DNA from: Euborellia annulipes
Lineage: Eukaryota; Arthropoda; Insecta; Dermaptera; Anisolabididae
DNA length: 64,000 bases
Assembly: GCA_023213315.1 (NCBI GenBank)
Contig: JAKCPI010012513.1
Location: 98,155-162,154 of the forward strand
Reading direction: 5' to 3'
The position numbers and the translations under genes were made by a program. Under the pieces are notes generated by a model. It was not told the origin of the DNA. It ran no database searches and saw only the letters and a list, made by a program, of their open reading frames with translations. Positions 10,311-20,899 of the stretch are shown here, one piece after another (the first letter of the stretch is position 1; each line of letters starts with the position of its first letter).

Positions 10311-10680
10311 GAACAAGAAAGGAGCAGGAGCAGCCAAAAATTAAAGCCTCCGATTTTATTACAATTACAGAGATGTTTCGGGAAAACTTTATTTTCCCAT
10401 CATCAGTCTTTCAAATTGTATCTGTCCCGGAGTTGTCAAAAAAGCACAATACATTTATTATGTATTCTGTTTCATGCTCACTAAACAAGTCAATGAACAA
10501 CTCACCCTTAAACAGAATACATAATAAATGTAATGTATAAATGTTCCCTTTTGACAACTCCGGGACAAATGCAATTTGAAGAACTGATGATGGGAGAATA
10601 AAGTTTTCCCGAATCATCTCGGTAATTGTAATAAAATCGGAGACTGATTTTTGGCTGCTCCATCTCCCTTCCTTGTGTGT
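10311..10680. repeat. Fold-back with hammerhead-like cores in both arms
   Basis: The arms at about 10311-10475 and 10510-10675 are inverted copies. Each carries CTGATGA, a GGGAAAA-type stem and GAAAC or GAATC (minus strand 10406 to 10375; plus strand 10584 to 10615), followed by a TAATAAAATCGGAG block and GCTGCTC. The loop near 10475-10510 is short. It is non-coding; the open frame over the right arm is repeat-derived. Confidence 0.7.
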
Positions 10681-10925
10681 AAATCAACAGTCACGGACTT
10701 CATTGATTATCTAAAATAGATAGAAATATGTTGTTAAAATTTTATAAGTTGTTGAAATTCTTTTTTACTTTTTTGAGAAAATATAGTAATGTTCTATAAT
10801 AAAAATATGCACCTAGCATTTATGTCGGAACCCGAAACGTCTTTTTATATGTAATATAGTATAGAAAAAGAATTATAATCGCTACAAGTTTTGAGGTTTT
10901 GACTACTCTAGATTTAAGTTAGAGA

Positions 10926-11879
10926 TCACTTTGTCAATAAGAGAAAGTAAAAAAATATAAGAAATAAAAGATTACTCACTTCATATATAGTAGAATTTGC
11001 ACTAATTGTTATATAGGCGATTAAAAATATAAAGAGAATTAATGCCAATAACCAATCTCCTCGTATTAGAACTTTTATATAATTTTTAATATTAAGATTT
11101 GGACTATTAATTGTTATATTAAAAAGATTATAAAAAAAGGAAATTAAAAAAAGAAAAATGTGTAATAGGTTTATAATTAAATATTTCGAAAAAATGGCGT
11201 TAATTTCATATGCCATTTGACATAATTTAAAATGTTGTTTACAAAAGTATTGTGCTTTAAAAAATAAAAAACTTGTTTCTTTAATGAAGGGGGAGAAACT
11301 AGAAAGGGATTTGTTAACGTAACGGAAATTTAATTTCAAAAATATGATCATGTCTCCGAAACGACGAGTCGTCTGGTAAATAGTTAATCCAAATAATCCA
11401 CTACCACTAAAGTATATCAACTGATTTAAATTGTAACATTTAAAATAAAAATAATTAATAAAAATACTTTTGAGAAATAACAAAGTGAATATTTCAAAAA
11501 TTAACATTATGAAACAATTTTTCCGAGTCAAAATTTTAAACTTATTTGAAAATTTCAAGAATTTTTTTAAAATATTAGACATTTTTTTCAGTTTAAAAAT
11601 ATAAATAAGACGATTGCAGTTATAATTAATAATAAGAAATATAGCCTCATTGAAATCAAAATATCTAGTTAAGGGGGATCGATCAACAACAGTGAACTCG
11701 TTTAATTCGTTTACAGTAAAATACAAAATAAATATATAATTCCCAAAACAAATAAGAATAAAATTATAAATAACTTCTAATCGACAAAGGTAAAAATTAC
11801 CGTCCTTAATAAAAAAAGGAAAAGTTCCAAATAAATAGCCTATGAAAATCGTAGGGGACATCACTGTGTACAAATCCAT
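10926..11879 (-). CDS. Gustatory receptor (insect-type 7TM), first exon; copy C
   Basis: The exon most likely spans 10980-11879 (300 codons, MDLYTVMSPTIFIGY to ISANSTIYE), ending at a GTGAGT donor in phase 0. The further 17 residues of open frame are intron. Six hydrophobic segments can be traced, with the array signature YQTTRRFGDMI near residue 170 and CKQHFKLCQMAYEINAI near 215. The last helix would be encoded by a downstream exon that I could not find in the 2 kb to the left. From about residue 98 onward it differs from copy D by a single amino acid, whereas the first 98 residues differ at about 16 positions. It is probably a plasma-membrane chemoreceptor. It may be functional or a young duplicate missing its 3' exon. 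Confidence 0.78.
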   Translation of the reverse strand: MDLYTVMSPTIFIGYLFGTFPFFIKDGNFYLCRLEVIYNFILICFGNYIFILYFTVNELNEFTVVDRSPLTRYFDFNEAIFLIINYNCNRLIYIFKLKKMSNILKKFLKFSNKFKILTRKNCFIMLIFEIFTLLFLKSIFINYFYFKCYNLNQLIYFSGSGLFGLTIYQTTRRFGDMIIFLKLNFRYVNKSLSSFSPFIKETSFLFFKAQYFCKQHFKLCQMAYEINAIFSKYLIINLLHIFLFLISFFYNLFNITINSPNLNIKNYIKVLIRGDWLLALILFIFLIAYITISANSTIYEVSNLLFLIFFYFLLLTK

Positions 11880-12041
11880 TTTGAAATAAATAATTACTGA
11901 ATGAGTTTAATGTTTTAACCAAGATAATTAAAATTAAAATCGACGTTGTCCTCTCAATCAATAGCGTCTCTATCATAATTAAGCTAAATTGATTGATTCA
12001 CTCAGTAATAAATGTATTAGAAAATGAATAAATTAAAAAAA

Positions 12042-12627
12042 TCTGGTGTGACTGTCGCACAGCACACAACTTTCTCTTACCTTCGGTAATCGAAAGTTGT
12101 ATTCTGTGCTTGTCACACCAGATTTTTTGTGTCGACATATATTTAGTTTCCGCCAATATATTAGAATTTAAGATGTCAAATTTATAAACATGTGAAAATA
12201 TTTATATTTTGTTACCATGGCAACCATTTCTCCTATCTTTCCTATGAAGTACAAGAGTAAAGTGTGCTTCAAACAATTTTGAGGGCAAAACGAGAATATA
12301 CATTTGAAAGAGCATCTAAAAAATAATTGATTTTTAAAGTACTACTAGTACTCTTTGGTCGATTTTGATTAAAAGCTTATTTTCTCGGTCCCGGGGGTGT
12401 TTAACTTAAATATAAAATTTCAGCCTCATAGCTCAATTCCTTCATGCTTAAAATTGAACACACACACACACAGACAGACAGACCATGCCGCGAAAACAAC
12501 TTTTTTGGATTCAGGGGACCTCAAAACGTGATTATATCCATCAAAATCTCGACTCGAATTTTTGACATGAATCCAATACTTTCTCTCTCTATATATTAAC
12601 ATATATATAGAGGTAAGAGAAAGTAAA
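12042..12627 (+). mobile_element. Hairpin-ended dispersed element inserted 5' of receptor C
   Basis: It begins TCTGGTGTGACTGTCGCAC and forms a roughly 40-bp-stem hairpin with a TTCG loop (12042-12122). It ends in the AT-centred hairpin TACTTTCTCTC..GTAAGAGAAAGT. The receptor D upstream flank (15101-15120) has the same surrounding sequence without the element, so the boundaries are set by a paralogous empty site within an A-run. Confidence 0.82.
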
Positions 12628-12727
12628 ATCTGGTGGGATTAATCCAACATTTAACTACAATAAATTAGGTTCTGATCATAGAATAAATAATATAGTTCTG
12701 ATATAAAAAATTAAAAATATATCGACA

Positions 12728-13470
12728 TCAAAAATATGGTGTGACAGAACATTACGCAATTATCCATTTCCTAAGGTAGTAGAAGGTTGTGGGATGTGCG
12801 GTAAGTCTCAAGAGATTTCTAAATTCTGAACTTCTAATAGGATTGACTTAAATAAGTAAAATTTTAATTGAATATTAAAAATACAGACTAATCAGGTAAG
12901 GGCAAAATCCTTTAAAAAGGATTTGCGATCCGATCCGAAGATTCGAGCAGTTCGGACGATCCGATTCACTAACTGGGCTGCTGCAAAAGGATTAGCGATC
13001 CTATCCAGTGATCAGACAAGCTCAGCGATCCGATCCAGTGATCTGACAAGTTCAGCGATCCGCAAATCCGATCGAGTTTCTCATAAAACTCGAAAAAACA
13101 GGGCCCGTACGATTTCATAAGGTAGAAGAAGTTCGTGGGATGCGCATCAAGTCTCAAGAGATATCTAACAAGTTCAGAGCTTCTAATAAGATTCTGATAA
13201 GATATGCTTCTAATAAATTTTTAAATGAATATTAAAAATACAGACTAATCAGGGAAGGGCAAAATCCTTTAAAAAGGATTAGCGATCTGATTCCAAAGAT
13301 TTGAGCAGAATGGATGATCAGATTCCCTATTCCTGATGCTACCCGATTCCCTATTCCTGATGCTACAAAAGGATTAGCGATCCGACTTAGAAAAAGGATC
13401 ACTGTTCCGATTCGCAAATCCAGATCCGCGATCCGGAAATCCGATCGAGTTTCTCATAAAACTAGAAGAA
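12728..13470. repeat. Duplicated GATCCG-rich spacer, two tandem units
   Basis: Units at about 12728-13105 and 13107-13470 share CTTCTAATA..GATT, GGGCAAAATCCTTTAAAAAGG and runs built on GCGATCCGATCC, ending CCGATCGAGTTTCTCATAAA. A third unit lies at 15200-15620, upstream of receptor D. The spacer was duplicated together with the receptor exons. Open frames inside it are by-products of the repeat. Confidence 0.75.
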
Positions 13471-13678
13471 ACAGGGTACGGGCTTCGAAGTCTTCCCATC
13501 TCAGCGTCTGTTTTTATGTAATAAGAAGAGCCCTGATGTTCATGCAGAATCAAACCTAAAAATATGCCTGCATTAATGCATTACAAAATGACCAAATATG
13601 CACAATGAGGGGAAAAACAGAAAAAATATGCTCTATCACAAATTGAGTCGCATTTTATGTATTTTTAACTTTGCACAT

Positions 13679-13938
13679 GCCCTCGGGGCATGGCGTAGAG
13701 GTTAGCGTGCTAACCTCATATACCAAACGTCGCGGGTTCGGACCCCAGGCAGTCCGATGATTTTATTTAAGCCAATTGGATACCAAATGGCTTAAATAAG
13801 AATGCCTGGACCCCATATATGTATATTAATCTCTATAACGGATATCGTAAAAGTCTTAAATGGCCTAAGATGCCGAAAAGACTGTGTGAATGTGTGTGTG
13901 AGTGTGAGTGTGAATGAGAAAAAAAAAAAAAAAAAAAA
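13679..13938 (+). mobile_element. tRNA-derived SINE, full length, with target duplication
   Basis: It has the same structure as the copy at 8832-9099: GGCGTAGAGGTTAGCGTG and GGGTTCGGACCCC boxes, GTCCGATGATTTTATTTAAG, the AAATGGCCTAAGATGCCG tail block, a TG-rich part and a run of A. The 12-bp duplication AACTTTGCACAT is exact at 13667-13678 and 13939-13950. Confidence 0.9.
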
Positions 13939-14038
13939 AACTTTGCACATCAGAGAGATAACTCTTTGTCAAAACAAAAATATAAGAATTGATACAGGAC
14001 CAAGGGAGTAGTCTTATATCTACAAAAAATATAAGAAA

Positions 14039-14956
14039 TTAAAGATTACTACTCACTTCATATATAGTAGAATGTGCACTGATTGTTATATAGGCGATTA
14101 AAAATATAAAGAGAATTAATGCCAATAACCAATCTCCTCGTATTAGAACTTTTATATAATTTTTAATATTAAGATTTGGACTATTAATTGTTATATTAAA
14201 AAGATTATAAAAAAAGGAAATTAAAAAAAGAAAAATGTGTAATAGGTTTATAATTAAATATTTCGAAAAAATGGCGTTAATTTCATAAGCCATTTGACAT
14301 AATTTAAAATGTTGTTTACAAAAGTATTGTGCTTTAAAAAATAAAAAACTTGTTTCTTTAATGAAGGGGGAGAAACTAGAAAGGGATTTGTTAACGTAAC
14401 GGAAATTTAATTTCAAAAATATGATCATGTCTCCGAAACGACGAGTAGTCTGGTAAATAGTTAATCCAAATAATCCACTACCACTAAAGTATATCAACTG
14501 ATTTAAATTGTAACATTTAAAATAAAAATAATTAATAAAAATACTTTTGAGAAATAACAAAGTGAATATTTCAAAAATTAACATTATGAAACAATTTTTC
14601 CGAGTCAAAATTTTAAACTTATTTGAAAATTTCAAGAATTTTTTTAAAATATTAGACATTTTTTTCAGTTGAAAAATATAAATAAGACGACTCCAGTTAT
14701 AATCAATAATAAGAAATATAGCCTGATAGAAATCAAAATATCTAGTTAAGGGGGATCGATCAACATCAGTGAACTCGTTGGCTTGGTTCATGGTAAAATA
14801 CAAAGTAAATACATAATTTCCAAAACAAATGAGAATAAAATTATAAATAACTACTAATCGACAAAGGTAAAAATTACCGTCCTTAATAAAAAAAGGAAAA
14901 GTTCCAAATAAATAGCCTATGAAAATCGTAGGTGACATTACTGTGTAAAAATTCAT
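14039..14956 (-). CDS. Gustatory receptor (insect-type 7TM), first exon; copy D
   Basis: The exon is 14057-14956, 300 codons, MNFYTVMSPTIFIGY to ISAHSTIYE, ending at the same phase-0 GTGAGT donor as copies C and E. The two or three codons after it are intron. The body from about residue 98 is identical to copy C except for one residue (His for Asn in ISAHST), and nucleotide identity there is near complete including silent sites. The N-terminal third is clearly more diverged. The final helix-encoding exon is not visible. It is a plasma-membrane taste/chemoreceptor family member; the ligand cannot be inferred. Confidence 0.78.
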   Translation of the reverse strand: MNFYTVMSPTIFIGYLFGTFPFFIKDGNFYLCRLVVIYNFILICFGNYVFTLYFTMNQANEFTDVDRSPLTRYFDFYQAIFLIIDYNWSRLIYIFQLKKMSNILKKFLKFSNKFKILTRKNCFIMLIFEIFTLLFLKSIFINYFYFKCYNLNQLIYFSGSGLFGLTIYQTTRRFGDMIIFLKLNFRYVNKSLSSFSPFIKETSFLFFKAQYFCKQHFKLCQMAYEINAIFSKYLIINLLHIFLFLISFFYNLFNITINSPNLNIKNYIKVLIRGDWLLALILFIFLIAYITISAHSTIYEVSSNL

Positions 14957-15199
14957 TTTGAAATAAATAATTACTGAATAAGTTTAATGTTTTAACCAAG
15001 ATAAATAAAATTAAAATTGTTTTCTTAATCAATAGAGTCTCTATCATAATTAAACTAAATTGATTGATTCATTAAAAGAATTACAAAATGAATAAATTAA
15101 AAAAATCTAGTGGGATTAGTCGAACATTTAACAACAACAAATTAGGTTCTGATCACAGAATATATAAGAATATAGTTCTGATATACTAGAAGAAATTAA

Positions 15200-15620
15200 A
15201 AATATATCGAAACCAAAAATATGGTGTGACAGCACAACCCGCAACTATCGATTTCCTAAGATAGAAGAAAAAGTTGTGGAATGTGCGGTAAGTCTCAAGA
15301 GATTTCTAAGTTCTGAACTTCTATTCTGAATTTCTAAATTGTGAACTTCTAATAAGATTGACTTTAAAGAAGTAAATTTTTAATTGAATATTAAAAAACA
15401 GGGAAGGGCAAAATCGTTTAAAAAGGATCCAAAGATTCGAGAGGTTCGGACGATCCGATTCACTAATCCGGCTGCTGCAAAAGGATTAGCGATCCGATCC
15501 AGTGATCTGACTCGGTGATCCGATCCGATTTAGAAAAAGGATCACTGTTCCGATTCGCAAATCCAGATCCGCGATCCGCAAATCCGATCGAGTTTCTCAT
15601 AAAACTCGAAAAAACAGGGC
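15200..15620. repeat. GATCCG-rich spacer, third unit
   Basis: It is homologous to the units at 12728-13470 and contains CAAAAATATGGTGTGACAGC, GGATTAGCGATCCGATCC and GATCGAGTTTCTCATAAAAC. It lies between receptors D and E, which supports duplication of an exon-plus-flank segment. Confidence 0.7.
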
Positions 15621-15795
15621 CGGAGAATTTTTGCCTTTCCGTGTTTCAGAAAAATATTCAGCAAACATGCATTTGCATGAACTCTAGTAATAAGGTATAG
15701 AAAAAGTAAACTTATAATCGCTAAAAGCTTTGAGATTTTGACGATTATAGATTCAAGTTAGAAATAACTCTTTGTCAAAACAAAAATATAAGAAA

Positions 15796-16710
15796 TTAAA
15801 GATTACTACTCACTTCATATATAGTAGAATTTGCACTAATTGTTATATAGGCGATTAAAAATATAAAGAGAATTAATGCCAATAACCAATCTCCTCGTAT
15901 TAGAACTTTTATATAATTTTTAATATTAAGATTTGGACTAATATTTGCAAAATTAAAAAGATTATAAAAAAAAGAAATTAAAAAAAGAAAAATGTGTAAT
16001 AGGTTAATAATTAAATATTTCGAAAAAATGGCGTTAATTTCATATGCCATTTGACATAATTTAAAATGTTGTTTACAAAAATATTGTGCTTTAAAAAATA
16101 AACTTGTTTGTTTAATGAAGGGGGACAAACTAGATAGAGATATGTTAACGTGACGGAAATTTAATTCCAAAAATATGATCATGTCTCCGAAACGACGAGT
16201 CGTCTGGTAAATGGTTAAAGTAAATAATCCACTACCACTAAAGTATATCAAATGGTTTAAATTATAACATTTAAAATAAAAATAATTAATAAAAATACTT
16301 TTGAGAAATAACAAAGTGAATATTTCAAAAATTAACATTATGAAAAAATTTTTCCGTGTCAAAATTTTAAACTTATTTGAAAATTTCAAGAATTTTTTTA
16401 AAATATTAGACATTTTTTTCAGTTGAAAAATATAAATAAGACGATTGCAGTTATAATTAATAATAAGAAATATAGCCTGAGAGAGATCAAAATATCTAGT
16501 TATGGGGGATCGATCAACATCAGTGAACGCGTTTAAATCGTCCAAAATAAAAAATAAAGTAAATATATAATTTCCAAAACAAATAAGAATAAAATTATAA
16601 ATAACTACTAATCGACAAAGGTGAAAATTACCGTCCTTAATGAAAAAAGGGAAAGTTCCAAATAAATAGCCTATGAAAATCGTAGGGGACATCACTGTGT
16701 ACAAATCCAT
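15796..16710 (-). CDS. Gustatory receptor (insect-type 7TM), first exon; copy E
   Basis: The exon is 15814-16710, 299 codons, MDLYTVMSPTIFIGY to ISANSTIYE, with the shared phase-0 GTGAGT donor. It is close to copies C and D but has a one-codon deletion (QTSLFF against ETSFLFF) and substitutions such as NFANIS for NITINS, so it split off before the C/D homogenisation. The hydrophobic-helix layout and the YQTTRRFGDMI signature are kept. The 5' flank to about 16830 is shared with C and D and is cut by a LINE remnant. The last exon is not visible. It is probably a plasma-membrane chemoreceptor. Confidence 0.78.
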   Translation of the reverse strand: MDLYTVMSPTIFIGYLFGTFPFFIKDGNFHLCRLVVIYNFILICFGNYIFTLFFILDDLNAFTDVDRSPITRYFDLSQAIFLIINYNCNRLIYIFQLKKMSNILKKFLKFSNKFKILTRKNFFIMLIFEIFTLLFLKSIFINYFYFKCYNLNHLIYFSGSGLFTLTIYQTTRRFGDMIIFLELNFRHVNISLSSLSPFIKQTSLFFKAQYFCKQHFKLCQMAYEINAIFSKYLIINLLHIFLFLISFFYNLFNFANISPNLNIKNYIKVLIRGDWLLALILFIFLIAYITISANSTIYEVSSNL

Positions 16711-16837
16711 TTTGAAATAAATAATTACTGAATAAGTTTAATGTTTTAACTAAAATAATTAAAATTAAAATCGATGTTGTCTTCTCAATCAATAGTGTCT
16801 CTACCATAATTAAACTAATTGATTGATTCACTCAATA

Positions 16838-17128
16838 AGGAGGGATGGCGCTCGCTGGTTTAGTCGTGAAATCGCCACTGCTATTCCCACCGATTATGAG
16901 ACTTTTAGATGTCTTAGGAACCAGACAAGATCCCTGGTACGGAATGCTAGGAGGCGTGTTTTGAGAGCCGATCTGGCCCCCGATCTCTCTCCGCGAGTAC
17001 TCTGGCGTAACCTGAAGAGGCATGGCTTTTTGGGTGGGGACCGCCGGATTGTTCACTTGATCCTGACGTACTTAATTCCCATTTCACTGGTCCCTCCGGA
17101 GGAGTGTCCTATCCACCTGAGTGTCTAA
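16838..17128 (+). pseudogene. LINE (non-LTR retrotransposon) ORF2 fragment, endonuclease-RT linker region
   Basis: The frame reads RWFSREIATAI, FRCLRNQTRSLVRNARRRV and LSPRVLWRNLKRHGF. A W-F..EI, yr-LRN..R-liR-AkRR and P..LW..L+r-G series is typical of the segment between the endonuclease and the reverse transcriptase in non-LTR retrotransposons. It begins abruptly at the edge of the receptor E 5' flank and is broken after about 95 residues. It has higher GC than its surroundings and is a dead fragment. Confidence 0.65.
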
Positions 17129-17129
17129 A

Positions 17130-18050
17130 TGAGACACTTTCTAATGGGTTTTAGTTCTCCAATATTACTGATGGGCATTGTCTAGGGTTGGATCTAGGGC
17201 GGTGGGGACCGATGTTATCTCTGTTTTTTTCTAGGACATTCTTCGATCTACTATTTTTTAGTATATTAATATTAGTAAATGATGTCCAAATGATTTATAG
17301 AAAAGTTTCTTGAATGAGATGGCGAATAGCTAAGCAGGACAAGCTGCAGATTAAGGAACTGTTCGAGAAATCTCCTCGTCGGGATTGAAAGGTGGGAGAT
17401 AATCTCACCCTCCATTAACAGACACAAATGAGTCAATTTCAATTCTTGAATGTTGGATAAGTTGATTACGTGGATGAAATTTTCTTTTCTTCTAAGTAAT
17501 TCAACTTGAGCAACTTCAATTCTCGACTTGTTTCAATTTTATCAAAGAAAATAATTTGCAAAATGTATAAGTGAGTGGCAAATATAATATTATTCTTTTC
17601 TGGACGGTCTTTTGCTTGAGTTTCGAATTTTCTGAGATTTCATTCATGTTTTAGAAGATCCTCTACAAGTTAGCTGAAAATAATTTTTATTTTAACTAAT
17701 AATATTCAATCGAAATTATTTAAATGTTAATATATAATAAGATAAATATATGTTTAATATATTAATTTTATAATATTAAAAAAATCACCTTTCAGTAATA
17801 TCTTCTAGGAGAAACATTCCATAAGAGCGAAAATTAAAATTTTGACTTCATTGCTTAAAGAAAAAGGCAAATGAAAAGATTAAAATCGATGGGCTCTGAA
17901 GTCAAATGCAACTTTCTGCATCGCTGGCTTTTTATACCAGTATTTTTATTATAAGTCAGATTTATAGAGAGCACATCTTTCGTCGCTCTTTTGGATAAAT
18001 ATTATTATTTATTTTTGAAAATGAGTCGTTCTAAAAACAAAAAAAATTGA
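17130..18050. other. AT-rich intergenic, no gene seen
   Basis: The first ~100 bp may continue the LINE scrap. After that I see only AT-rich sequence without long open frames or recognisable repeats. A short 24-codon frame at about 17317-17389 is not supported. Confidence 0.5.
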
Positions 18051-18054
18051 ATTA

Positions 18055-18500
18055 GTATTAACTCTAATCAGTTGATTATAAGAATATCAAGTTCGTGTTC
18101 TATTTACCTTTCATTTGCGAGATTTTTTCTCTTCTCTCGCACAAATATTCACTAATTAAAAGTAAACACCAAAAAAATTATCTCTTTAGTTTTCCGACAA
18201 TAATTATTTACTTATGGATTATATTTAAATGTCTCATTTGTGTTATTAAGTATGTTATAATTCCCGACCTGAAAAAAAGAAAAATTTAATTCTAATCAGT
18301 TAATTTATAAGAATTATGAATTAGTGTTCTAATTAATTTATGTTTACCTTAAATTTCCTAAGAAATATTTAAAATTTTCTTTCTTCTCAACTTTTTCTCA
18401 CTCACATAAACACTAAATAAAAAATAAACACCAAAAATCTTCATCTACAAAAAGTGTTTGTAGTAAATGAAATTAATAAAAAAGAGAACACCAAGTTCTT
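18055..18500. repeat. Diverged tandem duplication, about 230 bp unit
   Basis: CTCTAATCAGTTGATTATAAG..GTGTTC (18061-18100) recurs as TTCTAATCAGTTAATTTATAAG..GTGTTC (18290-18333). AAAGTAAACACCAAAAAAA (about 18160) recurs as AAAATAAACACCAAAAA (about 18420). The open frame at 18095-18289 lies within a unit and is AT-rich noise. Confidence 0.6.
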
Positions 18501-18535
18501 AAATGATTAATTATCCCTTGCTTGCAGAATACAAA

Positions 18536-18537
<2 letters not shown>

Positions 18538-18596
<59 letters not shown>

Positions 18597-18615
18597 ATGA
18601 ATATATATATATATT
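18538..18615. repeat. (AT)n microsatellite
   Basis: About 27 uninterrupted AT repeats, then a short break and a further AT run. Confidence 0.95.
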
Positions 18616-18639
18616 TTTAAACCGTAAACCGGGAGTCTG

Positions 18640-19275
18640 AGGAAATCGTATCAGTGAAAATGAACGTGATTTTTGGATTACGAGCAAGCGAGTGCGGGGC
18701 CTAACCGGGGAGAGATCCTACCTAGCCTAACACGAAATACGAAGACAATAGAGAGAGTATTTGTGACCCCGTCTCCACCATCAGATCGGTGGAGCCCTCG
18801 GGTCTGTCCCTAGCCTCAAGGATTGCAATTTGGACCCTCCAGGCTATTCCTGGAGAAACTGCACCCTTCCCTGACTCGCTTTACTCACAGAGCCATCTCA
18901 AGCTCGCCCTCAAAGATACAAAAACATCAGACTCCCGAGTGCGCCAACGAAAGACGCTTTTCGCAAACACAAGAACACTTGGAACCTGGGCTTCGATCTC
19001 TCAATCAGATCTGACCGCATCTCCTCATGGAAAAAATCAACGAGAATATCTTTCATTTTGGCTCTCGGTATGGATCCTAAATTAAAAGAACAAATCAACA
19101 CATCCTAACAAAACGAACGAGCAAAGGCACCCGAAGCTAATAACAACAACAACAACAGCTATCCAACAGAGGGCTAAAATGAAAGTATTCACGTTGGTTT
19201 CTCCACTGTTAGATTCACGAGGAGGCGCTACAGGTTCAAAAAAAATCCCTCTTGTTGGCAAAGTGCACCCTCCAC
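18640..19275. other. GC-richer island, unassigned
   Basis: This block is visibly less AT-rich than its neighbours, with phrases such as GCGGGGCCTAACCGGGG and CCTACCTAGCCTAACACG. No open frame in it resembles a known protein. It lies 3' of the small exons at 19523-19826. It could be a transposon end, a CpG-rich regulatory block or a non-coding exon. Confidence 0.35.
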
Positions 19276-19522
19276 CCCTCTAGATTTAAATCTTTAAACT
19301 TAATTGAAGGTGTGAGAATAAATTTTCTAAATTATAAATATCGAAAAGTGAATACAATTAAATTTGTATTCGTTTAGCAATCACACCTTAAGCCCTAGGT
19401 ACTAATATGAAGAAGAACTCCCGCGGTGGTAGAGGCTGTTATTTGAACTCAGTTGAAAAAAAAATCCTAAAAAGCTAATCTAATCTAACCCCTTAAATAT
19501 TCTTGCATCATGCATAATATAC

Positions 19523-19826
19523 CTTTGTTCTGTTGACCCTCAGGAATCTGTAACAAAAAAGAAAAAAAAAAAGAAATTAGAAACAGATCATTTATATATA
19601 TTTGGATTTATGTGTGTATGTCTAGAGAATAAAATATTCACCTCCTGAGGGGTTGACGGTCGCTCGAAGCCGCTTGCCTGGCACTCGTAGAGCTGATCCA
19701 TCGAGGCTCCCGTAGAGCTGATCCAGGTGATGGCACTAGGTGAACACTGAGCACTGAACACTGAACACTGAACACTGAACATTGAGTACTGAACACTGAT
19801 CACAATTCCACTGAAGTAACACAAAC
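19523..19826 (-). CDS. Two 5' exons of an unrecognised gene (partial)
   Basis: Exon 1 is 19642-19826 (acceptor TTTTTTGCAG, donor GAG|GTGAAT). Exon 2 is 19523-19547, a 25-nt microexon (acceptor TTTGTTACAG, donor AAAG|GTATAT). Read together from an ATG at 19701 they give MDQLYECQASGFERPSTPQE then IPEGQQNK, in frame, leaving phase 1. Upstream in the same exon is a repeated TCAGTGTTCAG segment with an alternative in-frame Met. Another spliced-looking exon without a frame lies at 20441-20574, as expected for 5' UTR. I do not recognise the protein, and the next coding exon was not found to the left. The gene could be large, with the receptor array inside an intron, but that is inference. Confidence 0.45.
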
Positions 19827-19927
19827 CTGCAAAAAAGAGAAATTATTTAAGAATCTATGCTTTAGAGGTCTAGCAATCTAGTGAAAATAATTTTCCATTT
19901 GAATTTTAAGAATGAAGTTTAAAGGAG

Positions 19928-20215
19928 TACAGTGCCCTGGGGGGGAAGCCCCGAAATTTTTTAAATCTATATACGGGTATATGCCCAATTTCTATATTTT
20001 TTTAGAGAAAGTGTATCGCATAAATAAAAGTAATTACAATATGTAAGCATTTTTTTTAAATAAAACTTTTGTCTTTGAAAGGGTCCGGGCTCACAAAAAA
20101 TATTTTTGTGTATTGGGAGAAGGGGATCTTTAAAAATGAGTTCGCCCTCCTCTCAACCCCTCTCCCTTCAACGAAAAAAATTCTATATATTCGCCGCATA
20201 ATAAATAAACTACAA
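19928..20215. repeat. Dispersed repeat with GGGGCTTCCCC-type motifs
   Basis: It contains GGGGGGGAAGCCCCGAAATT and GAGTTCGCCCTCCTCTC and ends ATTCTATATATTCGCCGCAT. A related copy (poly-G, GCGAACTCATTTTTAAA, ACACAAAAATATTTTT) lies inverted at about 48480-48600 in the THAP gene intron. Confidence 0.45.
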
Positions 20216-20440
20216 CCTTTTGATATCATGAAAAAGGGCGATGAATGGACACCGAAACTTCTATAAAGGATAACATTCTCATATCAGTATAAAATCAAGA
20301 TCATTTCCCTCACTTTTTAAGTTTATAAATTTCGATGCATTTTATTATGCAAATAATGCATTTCTCGCAAAAAATTTTATTCTAATTTATCATTTGATCC
20401 TTAATGAATGTATCTAACTAGAGAATGTAAATCTACTTAC

Positions 20441-20574
20441 CAAAATGCCGAAATTATAGGAATCCTGGGTGGAGTGACTGTCACCCTGTTGTCATGTCAA
20501 GCAAGCCCTCCTGCATTACTAAAGGCGATGATTTGTCTCAACTTGAGGCAAGCAGACAAGTGCAGGCTGGCAAA
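20441..20574 (-). other. Probable non-coding 5' UTR exon
   Basis: It is bounded by TTCTTTCTAG| on the 5' side and CATTTTG|GTAAGTAG on the 3' side. It is GC-richer than its surroundings and has stops in all useful frames. It precedes the coding-looking exon at 19642-19826 on the same strand. Similar donor-bounded GC-richer blocks end at 23381, 23658 and 24896, possibly alternative first exons. Confidence 0.4.
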
Positions 20575-20899
20575 ACTAGAAAGAAAAATGAAAGAGAATT
20601 AGAAAAAATCTTCAACTCATTCGTTAATATATACACACACATTTAATAGATAATTTAATAAATATTTTTTTGAATATTTGCCATAATTGGAACAAAAGGC
20701 TCAATGCCCAATGCTTTCTAATAGAAAAATCCTCGATTTTTCAAAAATATTTTTAGCCCCCCAATTTGGGGATTTTCCTGGGCTGTCCATAATGTCCTAA
20801 AAGGGTGAAAAAAAATTTCATTCAAAGGGAAGTTGGCCAAACAGAGTGTGACATCAGGGCCAGAGCATTCTGCAATTATTTTAAATACAACAATAAATT

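Noticed and set aside
17317..17389. Short plus-strand frame MRWRIAKQDKLQIKELFEKS
   Set aside because: It is only 24 codons, has no convincing splice acceptor or start context, and no partner exon was seen.
18095..18289. 64-codon hydrophobic plus-strand frame
   Set aside because: It sits inside a diverged tandem duplication in AT-rich DNA, and the frame is not kept in the second unit.
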